Shown here piece by piece: positions 21,818-34,276 of a stretch of 64,000 nt of DNA (positions are counted from its first letter, which is position 1; every line of letters starts with the position of its first letter). A program made the position numbers and the translations under genes. This DNA is from Haemonchus contortus. Its lineage: Eukaryota > Nematoda > Chromadorea > Rhabditida > Trichostrongylidae. The notes under the pieces were generated by a model that saw nothing but the letters and a program-made list of their open reading frames with translations, had not been told where the DNA came from and ran no database searches. Location: NCBI GenBank assembly GCA_000469685.2, contig LS997563.1, positions 2,175,281-2,239,280 on the forward strand, read 5' to 3'.

Positions 21818-24800
21818 CCGCTCTACACTTCCAGCAACCTCCCACTATGTTGTGTACCTTGCATTGCAAACATCACCAGTTGATTCTCTCTTTGTGGATT
21901 TCACTAGAGAATGAATTGAAAGTGTATCATTTTGAACGGTAGCACATAGGAAATTAGGAAAGAGAAACTTCGGCTCCCCACATTACCTCCAGCATATTCC
22001 CACTGCCGATCTTCTTTGTGCAAAACTCATCTGACTTATCCTTTGTCTACAGTTGCTCCGTTGTCCGGTACTGATCTTTGCTGCAATTCAAATAGATCAT
22101 CAGCCCGAACCTATGAATGTACGGAAATTTTTATTATGGAAATCGCGTCCCTCGAATCCTCCAAATTCCGAGCTGTGCAAAAATACGAGCGAGCATGAAA
22201 TGCGAGGGACAGCGAGTGAGAGGGATGAGAGGAAAGCGCCCTCCGGTCTCCGTGGGTCTGGGACGCAGATGAGGCTTGTGCGGGGCGCCCAGCCTTTCAG
22301 GCTTGTAGTGGTGCTAAAAAATGATTCCCAGCTAGGAGGGTGGAATTTACGGTCAAGCCTGAGGAGAGTGTGGAATTTACGGTCAAGCCTGAGGAGAGTA
22401 GGGGAACCGGAGGGTGAATTGCTGTCGTCCGAAAGCTGGATTGGAGGAGGGTTAGAAAGGACTTCAAAATCGCTGAGAGGGCACTGACGAAGGTGAGAGA
22501 CGACACTTCCACTACATATTCACCAAATATTCCAGTGCAAGCGATAGCTATTCTAAGTTCAAGCACTCACCTCTCCTGAAAAACTATGGATGCACATGGG
22601 CAACATCAAAACCTGCACACACCATCCAAAACACAAACCAACAGAGGATACCAATAAACGATTTCGCAGAAAAGGAAAGCATTGCATCACTCTGCGAAAT
22701 AAGCAGCAATATGATACTTCTTCAGAACGCCACCAGCCTTATAGTTTGTCAAGAAGACTGTGAGCTACTTTGCTGAGGGCGCAGAGAAGTAAGAAATACT
22801 CGCAATCTGAGTGTAACCCCTCCCTTTATTTTTTTTGCCACAGACCCCGTAGTCCCTCATTCTCGCCACATGCCGTCCACTTACGGCACTCGATAGAAAC
22901 CACGAATTTCTTTTTTTTGGTAAAGAAGGAGTTACATTTTCACTTCTTTGAGCAACGGAGACGACACCAACTTCCTGCATTTCTGTGCAACAACCCACAT
23001 TAACGCTTCTCTTACTCGAGCCAGGTAAAAGCTTTCACTTCACTGCCTCAGAATAACGACCCCACTCCATTTACCGATTCGGCCATCCTCCCATACGTGG
23101 CCGTGCTCCAGCCTAAGGCGTAAGAGACGCAGAGAACTGTAGAATGAGTCCCCTGATTCGACGTTCACACTGTTTCTTCAACAAATTTTATCCAGAAGCC
23201 ACGAAGCTATTGAGTGGGGACTGAATAAGGAGTATTTCGGATCCTGTGATGCTGACCGCGCCCCGACAAGGTAGGAGCACAAGACGATAGACAGTTTCTC
23301 CTTTCTCTTGCGGAATCCCTTTAACGAAGACCTCAATATTAAGGGCGAAGAAGACCGCGTGATTGAGGACGAAGAGACCGATCCACTGTGGGATCCTTAT
23401 GATGAAAAGGAAACAACAAGCACATCTAGAATGTCGTTGATGTACGGTAATGTGAAAGTGTCCCAAGTGCAGGTGCAGGTTCTTCTTCCCAGAGCATTGG
23501 TTAGAGCGAGATAACAAACAAATCCAGGTGGAAAGCTCTATCAGAGAAGTGAAATTTTTTTTCATTCGTTGCGCTCATTGTGAAAGACTTTTGTTTTAAA
23601 CACTCCGTGCCAGATTATCGCATCCGCTTATAAGAGATAAAACTTACAGTGAATTTGAAATGTATAACAATAAGAATAGGATTCTTGTAATGTTGGTGGT
23701 TGGAGTAGATGTCATACGGTTCAAGTAGGAACTGACTCGCATCCAGCAACTAAAGAGTTGCTTAAGCCATTAAAACTAACATAAAAAGATTTTTACAGCT
23801 TGGAGAAAAAAGACTTGCAAGATGCAAAAACTCCGTCGCCCACAAAACCTGATCCTTTTTCCCCTGCCTATGAAGGCGTCACACTTACCTCCACTCCAAG
23901 CCGCCACTGCTGGGCTGCCGGCGACCATGGCTTTCGTGCTTTTCCTTGTTGAGTGCTCTACGGAGATCACATCCACAGCTTCTTTCAAAGAATCGTTTGG
24001 CAGATTTTGAATGCAGATTTGAAATCAGCATGAAAAAAGACGCCTAGCGGTATAGGTCCCATTTCAAATGGCCACTTCGACTTGGGATCCTTCCCTTGTT
24101 AGATGGTGCCAGAGCAGAGGAATGGGAATGCATTGGTAAGTTTCGGCTTGGCCTGCTTTTTGATGAGAAGGGATGCAAGGAGGTGAACAGTTCGAAACTA
24201 TAATACAACTAAGGTGCCGCAAATTTTTTATTTGGGAATGGACTATACTGCCAAAGTGTACTGCTCGGGAGAAAAAAAGGGGTAGATGCAAAGGAAGTTT
24301 GCATTTCCTGGGAAGGTTGGCAGGAGTGTCCTTCAGTCTGCACTATCTTTTGAGAGCGATTTTATGTTCATTTTTAGTTATGATCTGAAAAAACGTTCGG
24401 TATGGTGGCCCAACGTTATACCATATTCATAAGTGAATCGCTTTATTCTGTTGGCAGCCTTAATGACTCCATCAGTCTGCACGACCCGGGAGACCACCCA
24501 TCACGAAAGGACACTTATAATTCACACTGATATTCTTGCACACAAATACATTCTATTTTTCTAATCGACCTTGCCGCGCTGTCGATTCGATAGATTTTAA
24601 TGAAGCAGGGGTCGTATGCTATCAATCCATCAACATTTAAAATGCTGATTAACATATTTAAAAGCATATAAAAGCAGAGCTGGTTTGATTTTCTTCCCTT
24701 TTTGATTTGTCTCCCTTTTACCCTGGCCAACCTCCGGCATAGATCCCTTCACGATAAAGAGTATGCTGAGCCGAGCGACGTAGAAGACATCCTATTCAGT

Positions 24801-24869
24801 ACACTCTGTGGACCATCCTGAAGAGTCTTAATTGGAAGCCAAAGAATTCTTGAGCGAATTTCATTTCAG
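21818..24869. other. Gene-poor stretch with a 30-bp tandem duplication
   Basis: No exon is supported. A purine-rich, GC-rich tract runs about 22200-22500. The open frames here (for example 22053-22487 and 23188-23565) have no domain, no splice context and no start context. The last bases before 24870 (tcatttcag) are the acceptor for the next ORF. Confidence 0.5.
22340..22399. repeat. 30-bp tandem duplication, two copies
   Basis: GTGGAATTTACGGTCAAGCC followed by TGAGGAGAGT occurs twice in direct succession without a mismatch, so this is a recent slippage or local duplication. Confidence 0.95.
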
Positions 24870-24873
24870 AAAA

Positions 24874-24984
24874 ATGCGTTTATGGTATCCTCTGATCGCC
24901 ATGATCTCAGTCGTCTGCTTCAATTCCGTTAAGGCCGGACATGTTGAAAGAAGACCTTGGCAAGTGATCAATTCGCTTTTATAG
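24874..24984 (+). CDS. Small secreted peptide or first exon of a secreted protein (36 codons)
   Basis: The ATG lies four bases after a TTTCATTTCAG acceptor, typical of a trans-spliced start. Residues 1-20 form a clear signal peptide (MRLWYPLIAMISVVCFNSVK), with likely cleavage after KA. The rest, GHVERRPWQVINSLL, ends at TAG. Alternatively, CAA|GTGATC at 24964 is a donor and this is only exon 1, but no in-phase second exon could be placed downstream. The frame at 25119-25312 would need a different phase. If complete, it is a 15-residue secreted peptide of unknown role. Confidence 0.45.
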   Translation: MRLWYPLIAMISVVCFNSVKAGHVERRPWQVINSLL

Positions 24985-26975
24985 TCGATTAATCCATCGA
25001 ATACATTGCTTCGATTTCGAGTAAGCTGTAATCGCAAATGGGTAAAAACCATGAAGTTTTGGAGATTTGGTAGGAAATGATCAGGCGAATGTCAACCTCT
25101 TTATTATAAGCGGTTTCACAGTAGAAACGGCTCACTTAGAGGTATGGAATAATTCAGAAAGATACGTTATTGACAAGTTCTTCTGCTTGAGGACAACAAG
25201 TTTGCCCTGCGCTTTCGTCACTCCATTTTTCCCCAGAAGAATGAGACATCGAATACCACTTCGATTGTTTACAATCAATTTACAACTACATATGTTCTGC
25301 AATGGCAAATGAATCACAACTGAAAGAATTTACACTCAATGAAAGCAATAAAGGATTCTTGAAAGAATTTGAGTTCTAGTACGTCAGTGAAGCATTTGAC
25401 TTCACATAGGAGTTTTGAGCGTTTAATACTGGACAATGAACTACGAAAGCCGGCCAATATAAATACAATTTACAGCTATTATCTTCTCAGACAAATCTGA
25501 TATTAATGAAATGTTTTTAAAGGAAAGGAATACAAGATCGGTTTCCATAGAAACAAGATACTATGAAATTGGAGTTCATGCCTAAAAATAACGCGAACCC
25601 TGCTTTCATTGTGACTCGCAAGCTTTGTGGGAACCAGCTCCCTTGTATGAAAGGGAGGACCTGTCGGAGGGAGCCTACCCATGCCATTCAGAATCGCAAC
25701 TTTGGTAAAAATGAGCTTGTTGGGAGTAGGGATAATACAGGGCTGAAGGAAGAGGGAAAAAATACAGTTGGATGTAGCCTTTGCATAGCCTACCTGGGAC
25801 TGCCACCCCCACCAGGTACACTAAACAGCTTCGTCTTTGGTGGATGGGTTAGCAGCATAAACAACGTAATAACCCACCGCAAGTGGTGAGACCATTCACA
25901 GCGACGCTCCAGGGAACGCTAGTGCGCAGTCCTTCCGTGTGTTGGATCTAATCTATTGATGGCGAGTGTGTAGAGGCTTTCCAGGCTTCTCCAAAGGGAG
26001 CTATGTAATATGAATACGCCTAATTTCAGTATTATAACCTTGTTCCGAAGAGGAAGGTCCTGTCGGTTTAGAGAGGCCATGCTTAGAGTACACCTCTACT
26101 AGGTGCAACACATCTGTCCGTGCAAATAATCTCCAATGTAAAAGGCAAGGGCATGTTTAGGCTGTACTGACTTGTACATTGACTGACCAACGGAGCTCAT
26201 TGTATAAGCCACACACTCGCATCCCAAAAAAGGGATGGATCACTTCACTCTGTATAAGTGAGTGATGACAAAGATCGTTCCATCTTTGCAACATATTTCA
26301 CAAACGGTGCCTTCCTCAGCTTTGCGTTTTTCTCCCGAAGAGGTCCACATTTAAGGCACAGTTCACGATAAAAATAGCTCGTGAGACATCAAAATAAATT
26401 TGTAGATCCTCTGTATACCACATGTGGCGCTGTCAGGTCGGAAAACGGCTTGCATAGAGCGTTAGAAAGGCTCAAAGATTGAACCGTGTGTATCCTCGGA
26501 CGAGTTTCACCGGCAATGCAGAAGACCATAGCATGACCCATGGCGACAGCGAAAGGCAATTCTGGGCAGCTTTGAATTGATGCAGTCAGCTCTTCGCGCG
26601 ATTGCAATACGTGAAATCTCATCCAATTACCGCTTCCATGTCATTTCCGTCATGGTAATCTCATACAACCTCTATTTTCCCTACTTTTAAGAAGCCATAT
26701 TTCCTAAAAAATCGGGGATTCTCTCGTATTCTTCGCCGCCAACACACTAACCCCAACCAATGCTTTCGCTATTCAACAGAAAATAGTAATTGATATTATC
26801 GTGAACTGTCCCTTTGAGCGGGACTTCTTTTTTTCCGATGAAAAAATCCCAAGTTCAGATGTTGACACCAGTGGGTTAAAGCTTTACAGGAGTGCTGCGA
26901 ATTCACAGAATCGCAAGGCATATAATAGAGACATTTAATCATTATTACGGTTATTATTACTTATTGATTCTGACG
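24985..26975. other. Intergenic stretch holding dispersed repeats
   Basis: No exon is supported. Positions 26140-26230 (GACTTGTACATTGACTG... and TTGTATAAGCCACACACTCGC) resemble the SINE-like unit at 48780-48840. Positions 26440-26740 belong to the dispersed family also found at 29690-30000 and 38985-39310. Confidence 0.5.
26440..26740 (-). repeat. Dispersed repeat family 3 (copy a)
   Basis: It shares ACCCATGGCGACAG, then CTTTGAATTGATGCAGTCAG..., TGAAATCTC and CTCATACAACCTCTATTTTC with 29690-30000 in the same order. 38985-39310 carries the same blocks in reverse complement. The copies are old and diverged. Confidence 0.6.
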
Positions 26976-28449
26976 TTAAGTAAACTTTTCTAGAAAGTTC
27001 AATACTTTGTTATAATTCTCTTCCTTATCCATTTTACGAATGAGCGCAACAGCATCTCGATGCGGAGCAACCTGAAAAACATCGGATCTTTTAATCGGTA
27101 TTTCGAGCATAAGGGAATTCCTGTAGTTCTTAGGTATTACCAAAGTTATAACACTATGTAAAAATTGTGGGCCTTTTGTGAAATACTGTCCACAGATGGT
27201 AGCGAAATAGGGTGGATCGCAAATGAAAGAATATCATGAACACTTGGACTCCGGCCTCGATTTCTGGACCGAATTGTGCCCATGTTGTCTAAGCTATTCC
27301 CTAAGTTTTGACCAGGACTTTAGCAGCACAGTTGTTATGACTTCGAGATTAGCTGTTGCATTTGCGTAAAGAGTTGACTACATCAAGCCAAATTATCCGA
27401 AACTGCCTTCCACCATCGCCATTAATGACACCACGTTGTTTAAACTTCCTACATGGGTGTTTCTCTGATAGTTCATCTCATTCAATGCTACTGAAATTCG
27501 TCCGCCTTCGGGTGTGGCGTACAGCAGATACCACTTTTGCGTACTTATAAAACCCAATCTAGGTCGTTTTCCCATCTGACAGAGTCACTTATGTATACAG
27601 GAAGGCCACAGATTCAACCTAAAGCGATATCTCTGGAGCCTTTTTGATTTTGAGCTATGCGTTTAGAGCATTCAGGGAAGCAGATTATCAACTTTGCACT
27701 ATCGCAGGTTTCCTTCGCTATGGACCATCTTACTTCAATATGAACGCTTGCTTCATTCATACACCCCAGGAAATCGGAAATTCTCATTGTGCAAGAAGGT
27801 GAACCAAGTGAATGAGGCTAGAAACTAACCTTGTAAGCAAAATTATCGTCATCAAAAAAGAGTTCCGCTTCCGACTTGACCTTCTCGAGCACTCGAGGCC
27901 AAATTGGTCTGAATTCAAAAGAATTTAGTCGGGACTCCTTCGCTTGATACTGCCCAATCATCTCTGATAGTGGGACACGTCATGCGTTGGATTGTATCTC
28001 TCAATAGCAAAAGTTAATGACTTATTATTTGGCATTTACTACAAATTTCGGAAGCAAGAAGCTGTCTAAGTCAATGATTCTGACAACCTGTAGAGAGATG
28101 AGCCTGTAGTAGTGAACGGTTACGTATAACCACAAAAGAACCTACTCAAAACTCAACAGCAAAACATCTTCGAGATTTCTAATAGTTAATGTGCATTTGA
28201 ACTAAACCAGTTACCCTTAGACTTCCAGTTAAGGTCCAAGGCGTGATTATAGTATGATTAAATCACATTACTACAGACTACATTAACTTACTCTTCGTTG
28301 ACGTAACCAATAGGACGAATAAGACGAGGAACACGTGCGTCGAATGTGTTCCTTGTTTCCTGCTTATCTTTCAGATGTTCCAGAAGCTCTTCTCTCGTCA
28401 AGCAAGAACCAGGCTCATACAGGAACAGAAGAATAAGAACCCACTTCAT
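26976..28449 (-). CDS. Secreted 110-residue protein of unknown family
   Basis: Three minus-strand exons join in phase: 28449-28292, 27908-27830 and 27071-26976 (TAA). Residues 1-16 are a signal peptide (MKWVLILLFLYEPGSC). The mature part is charged and probably helical: LTREELLEHLKDKQETR at the N-terminus, PRLIRPIGYVNEEPIWPR in the middle, and KMDKEENYNKVLNFLEKFT at the C-terminus. There are no cysteines after the signal peptide, so it is not a typical disulphide-rich secreted protein. The ATG lies nine bases after a CACATCATTTCAG acceptor, which points to trans-splicing. Donors and acceptors are all canonical. I do not recognise the family. It lies divergently, with about 1.8 kb between it and the paralogue pair on the plus strand. 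Confidence 0.78.
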
Positions 28450-28458
28450 CGATCAATT

Positions 28459-30267
28459 CTGAAATGATGTGAAAAATTATGTCTTCTAAAATTGTCTTCT
28501 TGAATACCACAATTCATTTGTTTTCTGTAACATATCAGAGTAACTCGAGGCAAAAAACGAAACGTTAGAAATCAGATTGGTAGCAGAGCAAAGTTTGGAA
28601 CATCTTTCGGTTTCTCAGCCGTTAAAAGAGCTCTGGTTGCACCTACGCAAAATCGTCCTCGCGCCATGGGTGGTTGAAGGTTTTGCACCTACGGTATTAG
28701 CAAGAAAAAAGATTTTCGAAAATGAACCGAGTTAGGACATAAAAGGTGGTCTTCGCTCTTGTTTATGTGGTGCATATCGATCGATCAAGGAGTAGTTTAC
28801 AACCCAAAACCTCATTTTTCATGCCACAGGCCTTGAGTAGGTTGCCGACGACTTCAGCGACGCATGTTATCAAGTATAGGAGCTAGGAAATATTAAAAAC
28901 TTGGTTGGTGAGGGTGATTGTTGAATGAAAGCGTGATTATGTTGTGACGCCATTTGACACTACTACCCCTCCCTGTCCTAATCACACTTCGGGAAAGGGG
29001 AAGTTTCTGGCACAGATCATTTTCATTTTAGGAAAATTTAATATTCGGAGTAGTGGTGGGAGAAATTCGATAGGCCCAGCCGCATTTAATTTGCCTTCTC
29101 TATGACTTGAGGATATTAGCTCGAGCCTTATCAGGCTTGACTTAACCTGGTGAAGGAAAGCTATCCAGGTCTGACCCAAGCCAAAACGCCATGGCGGAAT
29201 GGGTTGACAAATACGCCCATTGCCACTATTCTCAACAGAGATAAGAATATTAGTGAAGAAATAAAAAGAGTAGTAAATTATGTGTCATCTGGTGGGAAAC
29301 CGGGTATTAGCAGGAAAACCATTCGACGAAGGAAACTGTATAAGGAAGCGTTTTTGAAAATTTTGCTGCAGCAGACTTACAGGGTTGCAGCTGTTTTTCT
29401 GGGTCATTCTCGAAGTTTGGGTGGTTGCACATGAGACCGACCCATTGAGGCAAGAAAGGAACAGCCAGTCTGCAAGGTGACCCATATCCTCGGACGGTTT
29501 ATTCCGTAATGTTTCTGACGCTACTCATTTGCACCCTGCTTCTTCCATATCGTAGCCTTAGAGCCGGGAAAATTGGTCTCCTTGGAGGTATGTCTCACGA
29601 TAGAAGTGGTTTCTGACGTGCGATGAATCTGTGAACTCCCCCCCCCCTACATATACAATCCTGACATCGGAAAACGGACCAAATGGGGTGTTATAAGGGC
29701 TCAACGATTGTACCGACAGCATGCCACATCCGGAGATGAAAGAGTTTTGATGACGTAGTGAAGGTCTGCAACACTCAGATGTTACGCCCACGTTGGAATT
29801 TCAAACAACTAGCCGTACCCATGGCGACAGTCTGAAGAATTTTGGGCATTCCGGCATAATTTGGCCAACTCTTTACGAAGCTACAACGAATGAAATCTCT
29901 TCCATATACCCCTTCCATGCCATGTGTTTTGACAATCTCGTATAACCTCAATTTTCACTACTTTTAGACCTTACTTTTCACAAATTCGACGGATTTCTTA
30001 GATATTCTCTCCACCGATGCATTTTTCAACCGGAACTTCCGGTTTCAACTTGAGAAGGGTGCCTCAGAATCATCTCCCTTCTGATCATAGTGATGACAGT
30101 TTCAGTGCGACATTTGCATTTGGACAATATCTCGATAGACCTCGAACTCTCTTGGTGGCAGCCTAGAATAGCTGAAGAACCCTGCCACTCCCAACTTATT
30201 CCTCTTAACTATTACGATAGCTACTGTCGCTCCTGTAGCGTAACCTATTGATGTGAGTTTTCAGAGA
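28459..30267. other. Intergenic stretch with dispersed repeat family 3
   Basis: No exon is supported. The frame at 29150-29434 (94 codons, basic) has no splice context. A C10 run lies at 29638-29647. A copy of dispersed family 3 occupies about 29690-30000. Confidence 0.5.
29690..30000 (-). repeat. Dispersed repeat family 3 (copy b)
   Basis: CCCATGGCGACAGTCTGAAG, TGAAATCTCTTCC, CCTTCCATGCCATG and CTCGTATAACCTCAATTTTC appear in the same order as in 26440-26740. Confidence 0.6.
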
Positions 30268-32959
30268 ATGATACGGTACTACTGGCTTCTCTCTATGGCA
30301 CTTGTAGGAAAAGTCTATGGAAGAGGTCAGTTTTATGCTAAAAATTTTGCATCACCGTGTGACTGTAATGAAGCAGTTGTTAGCATGTACTTACTTTTCG
30401 ATATCGGTTACTGTATCAACTTATCAAGACAGTTGAGAATTTAAGCGGCTTTTCTCCGTGATCGACCTCGAGGTCTAGGACTTCTGCAACTGCCTACCGG
30501 AATGACAGATGAACGCTCAGCTCCGTTCTTTCCAAATCTCTACATAGCCGGAGATAAGGTACCATGCATACTCTGAGCCTGTCTAGTGCAGCTAACCCAT
30601 CAAATGGCGTAAGATGAGATAGCCCTCGTCTATTCGATTTCTTGGCGACATTACTAGGTTGGACAGTCATAACGTGACGTACATTTTGTAGGCAGGAGAG
30701 AAGCCAGCATCGGTTCCAGATGTGCATCTTCCAGGTCAGACAGCTGTGTTCAGTGGACGGTCAGTGACTACATTGATTCATATGATCCCTAGGAATAGAT
30801 TAGGGATAGACTTGTGCTACCAACGCGTGAGTGGTGTACATAGTGGCAAGTGAGGATCAACACCTTTTCCTGTCCCGCGGGTTGAATCCCGGATCGACAC
30901 GCGCTCTCAGGCCAACCAGTTCCTCACTTTCTCCTGAATTTCTAAACGCGCTAGCTCTTAGGGAGATACTGATTCATTCAATTCTCTTGAAAGATCGAAA
31001 GGAGTAATTCTTTATTACAATCGAGGCTGACTCTGATATGGTCAGTAATATAGCTCAAAGAGCTAGGAACATGCTGCATGTGCTGCATTCGTCATTATCT
31101 ACTGCAGCAGGACTTACTTATCTTAGTTCAAGAACCGATGAGGGGTTTGCGAAGGTAAAGACTTCAGATTAGGGTGCAGCAGGGGCTGAAATTCGTTCGG
31201 AACACGCACATAAGTACGCTAATTGAAGAATGTGGTATCGAGGCAACTGTTCGAGAACTTTCTGCTCATCTAGTCACTCTCAGTGATGAAGTCTGATGGA
31301 GAGACCTGTTAATCCTGGGACGCTTCAGTTATTCAAAACTATCTCGGGACTGTCCATGACTCTCTTTGTGCCCCTGTGCCAGGATCGCACGTGCAGGCTA
31401 TCCAACAGTACGGAATTCCTCTCAAATAGCACGAAATTCAGACTTTAAACTACTAATGAACTGAATTAAAAACAGGGATAAAAATTGACAGCGCAAATCG
31501 CTTCATTTCCATCTCACCGAGCCTTCATATTTCATCTCGAATCTCGAACGTATCCCGTTGTCAAGGTCATTTATCACTTGTTCAGATCCGCTTTCAACCC
31601 GTTCACGCATGCGGTTGCTGCAACGTTCAATGAGGATCTGAGTGACTCATTTGGCACGGGATTTGCCGTCAACGTAAGTTCAAATATCAGGGAGGGATTC
31701 CCACCTTACTAGTCATCAATTACTGTTAAGGGTGTTAACAACTACAACCTACAAGTTCGCCGGAATTTCGACCAATACGCTGACGCACCACTGGATCGCA
31801 ATGACGGATCCTACCAACCATTTCTTACTGCGGGTGCCGTTGGTGCAGAGTACGATTTCAGTAAAATTCGAGAACTGGCAGGTCCGCATGAAAGCCTTTG
31901 TTCTTTCACAGTCTGTTCTTGATCAGGTATGTTTTTGAAGGGCATCTTGATCTTCCGATACCTGGTATAAATGAATTATTCGACTTCGATGGAAGAATTA
32001 TGCTCAAAGGTGAGGACTATCGATCATTAAGACTTCGGAGAGGCTTCTTGTCAATATTCAGTGATCATTTGGGGATCTTTTCAAACCTTCCGACAGGACC
32101 AACAAATCGAAATATGGTGCCACCTGCTACCTAAATGCTTAAAACTACGTACCGCGCAAGCAAATCAGCGAGTCAGTGATCCCCTAATCCCTCGAGTTAG
32201 GACCCCTATTTTCTGAAAATTCCTGACGATACAAGATGCTGGGGATCTCGTTTGCCTAGGGCACATTGAACAAGCCCTCCAGTGAGTCGAAGAGTAAATC
32301 TAACAATGGTTGATGGACCTACTATCCATTCGAAGTTTTGATGAATCTAGTGGATCCTCTCTAATTGAATGGTAGTCAGAGAATCGTGTGACAACCATTC
32401 GAAATGCTTCAATGTTGAAACTCAATAATCGATCACTAATCACCGATTCTTTGTCATCTGTGGCCCATGCTCCTAGCGTGTGACTCCAGGCAGCCTTTTC
32501 TTAAGTGTCCAGAACAGCGGGAACCCCATGCTTACTTCGCCTCCACACAATTCAAGGTTATTCGGTTGAAGTACAGAAGAATCAGATGGGAATAAAGGAG
32601 CCAGGCGCCATGCCGTCTTCGTCACTACTAAGAGCTTACTTGTCTTTCCCTTTTTACCCGACAGCTCTGAATTGAGCTGGAAGCAGTCGCAAAATCTATG
32701 TAAAAACTCCTCATTTCTTAACTACAGTGCTCATTCAGGTCTTGGCAACGGTATTCTGAACAGCGCTATGGAATTCCCATTGACGTTATCAGATCCGAAC
32801 GAACGTGCACCATACACTCTCAAGTACCTGAACTTCATGGCCGATCGACATATGCAATATGGACATGTCGTGCCGAATGTGAATTTGTTCCTCGTCGGCA
32901 AGGACAAGATTATGAGCAGACTTGTGCAGAATCGCCTCAATCCTACCATGATCGGCTAA
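30268..32959 (+). CDS. Secreted protein, unrecognised family, paralogue 1 (255 aa)
   Basis: Seven exons: 30268-30325, 30446-30558, 30692-30759, 31586-31673, 31731-31881, 31941-32009 and 32739-32959 (TAA). All phases agree. Residues 1-18 form a signal peptide (MIRYYWLLSMALVGKVYG). Conserved blocks follow: RDRPRGLGLLQLPTGMTDER, FFPNLYIAGDK, FNPFTHAVAATFNEDL, NLQVRRNFDQYAD, GHLDLPIPG, FDFDGRIMLKG and the last exon with LTLSDPNERAPYTLKYLNFM. There are no cysteines in these blocks and no further membrane span. The ATG lies three bases after GAGTTTTCAG, a trans-splice-like start. AATAAA is at 33062-33067. Exon lengths match paralogue 2 exactly except exon 1, so the two are tandem duplicates. The function is unknown. 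Confidence 0.88.
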
Positions 32960-34276
32960 ACATCTTTTCACTACTGCCACTAGCTCACTTCTCTTATCAC
33001 CGAATTATATCACCGAATATCGAGAATTTTCTATCGCTTTCTTGTTCATTGGAATAATAATAATAAAGAATTTTGCATTGAGACCGCTACTAAACTCATG
33101 CAAGCAAAAACTGGCAAAAATGGAAGGGTATGAATCTGGGATTCGATCCTCGGACGCGCGTGATAGATCTCTTTCTAGCACCACACTACCTTCCTACTTA
33201 CTAGTAAAGGACAGGAAAATGTGCTGAATCGCACATAGCGGGTTGCTGTATCACACATTCGCGGGACGTTAAAATCACTTTGATCCGTCTGCCAAGAGCA
33301 AAACGGTCACAAATAACATAAACATTTCTAATTTAAGTCAAAGGTATGAGACATCATAAACTGAACGGATAGAGTCGAGCATTTTCAGGACCGCGCAAGA
33401 TCTTCATGCTTTATTTTCGGTAGTCAACTATTTCATCATTCAAACTAATGCAAATTCCGATACACACGAGCATGACACATTGGCTTTAGGAGTTACTGTA
33501 CCACACGTTTACGAGACTTCATATCTGACTTGCGATAGTTGCAGTACCAACTTCAGGAGTCGCGAACAACAGTGGACGAGAAAGGCTGAGTTCATAATTT
33601 TGAGGTAGCTAGTTCAAGTGAAATAATAGAAGTGATGGTGCAAAAGAACAAAGGTGGCGTAGGAAGATCGAGAATAGACGGATTTATCGAATTATAAGAG
33701 TGCTGAGGAGTAGTGGAAATAGTAGGTTGTATGAGATTATGGCGATATAGGTGGCAAGCAAGAGGCACACGACAGAATTTTGGGTTGTGCAATTGTGTAA
33801 AGACTTGGCAACAGTAATCCAAAAATGACAAAAATTGCCTCGCACTGTTGTCAGTCGAGGGTCATAGGTCATAGTCTACAGGTTCATCCTAAGTGACAAT
33901 CTTCAAAGATATTCAATGAAAAATTCGATCAAAATCGGTTGATGAAAAAACAGCTCTATTTTCTTAGACATCTTGAATTTCTAGATAATTCGCGGAAGAT
34001 AATATGGTGCAGAAATTCTGTGGATCTAGAGTTGACGGATCGCAAAGGCATTAAGCTATTTATAGCATTATAAAAAGGAAGATCTTTGAGTAAGCTAGAC
34101 ATTCGATAGATTATCAGGAAGAAAGAAATCGAATAAAGATGTTCAAGTCACTGGCATTGTGTTCAAGACGGCGGATCAGTGAACTGGATCAAATGAACTT
34201 TCGTCGTCGACCCTTTCTCCGGGATCATCGGTATCATCCTATCCATTCGATCCGTAGCCCATCATTAGCTGTTGAC
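32960..34276. other. 3' UTR of paralogue 1 and spacer
   Basis: AATAAA at 33062 ends paralogue 1. A SINE-like fragment (GGGATTCGATCCTCGGACGC) lies near 33140. Nothing else is supported before the next ATG. Confidence 0.5.

Noticed and set aside
29150..29434. A basic 94-codon frame
   Set aside because: It resembles no domain that I know, and neither its start nor its end has splice context.
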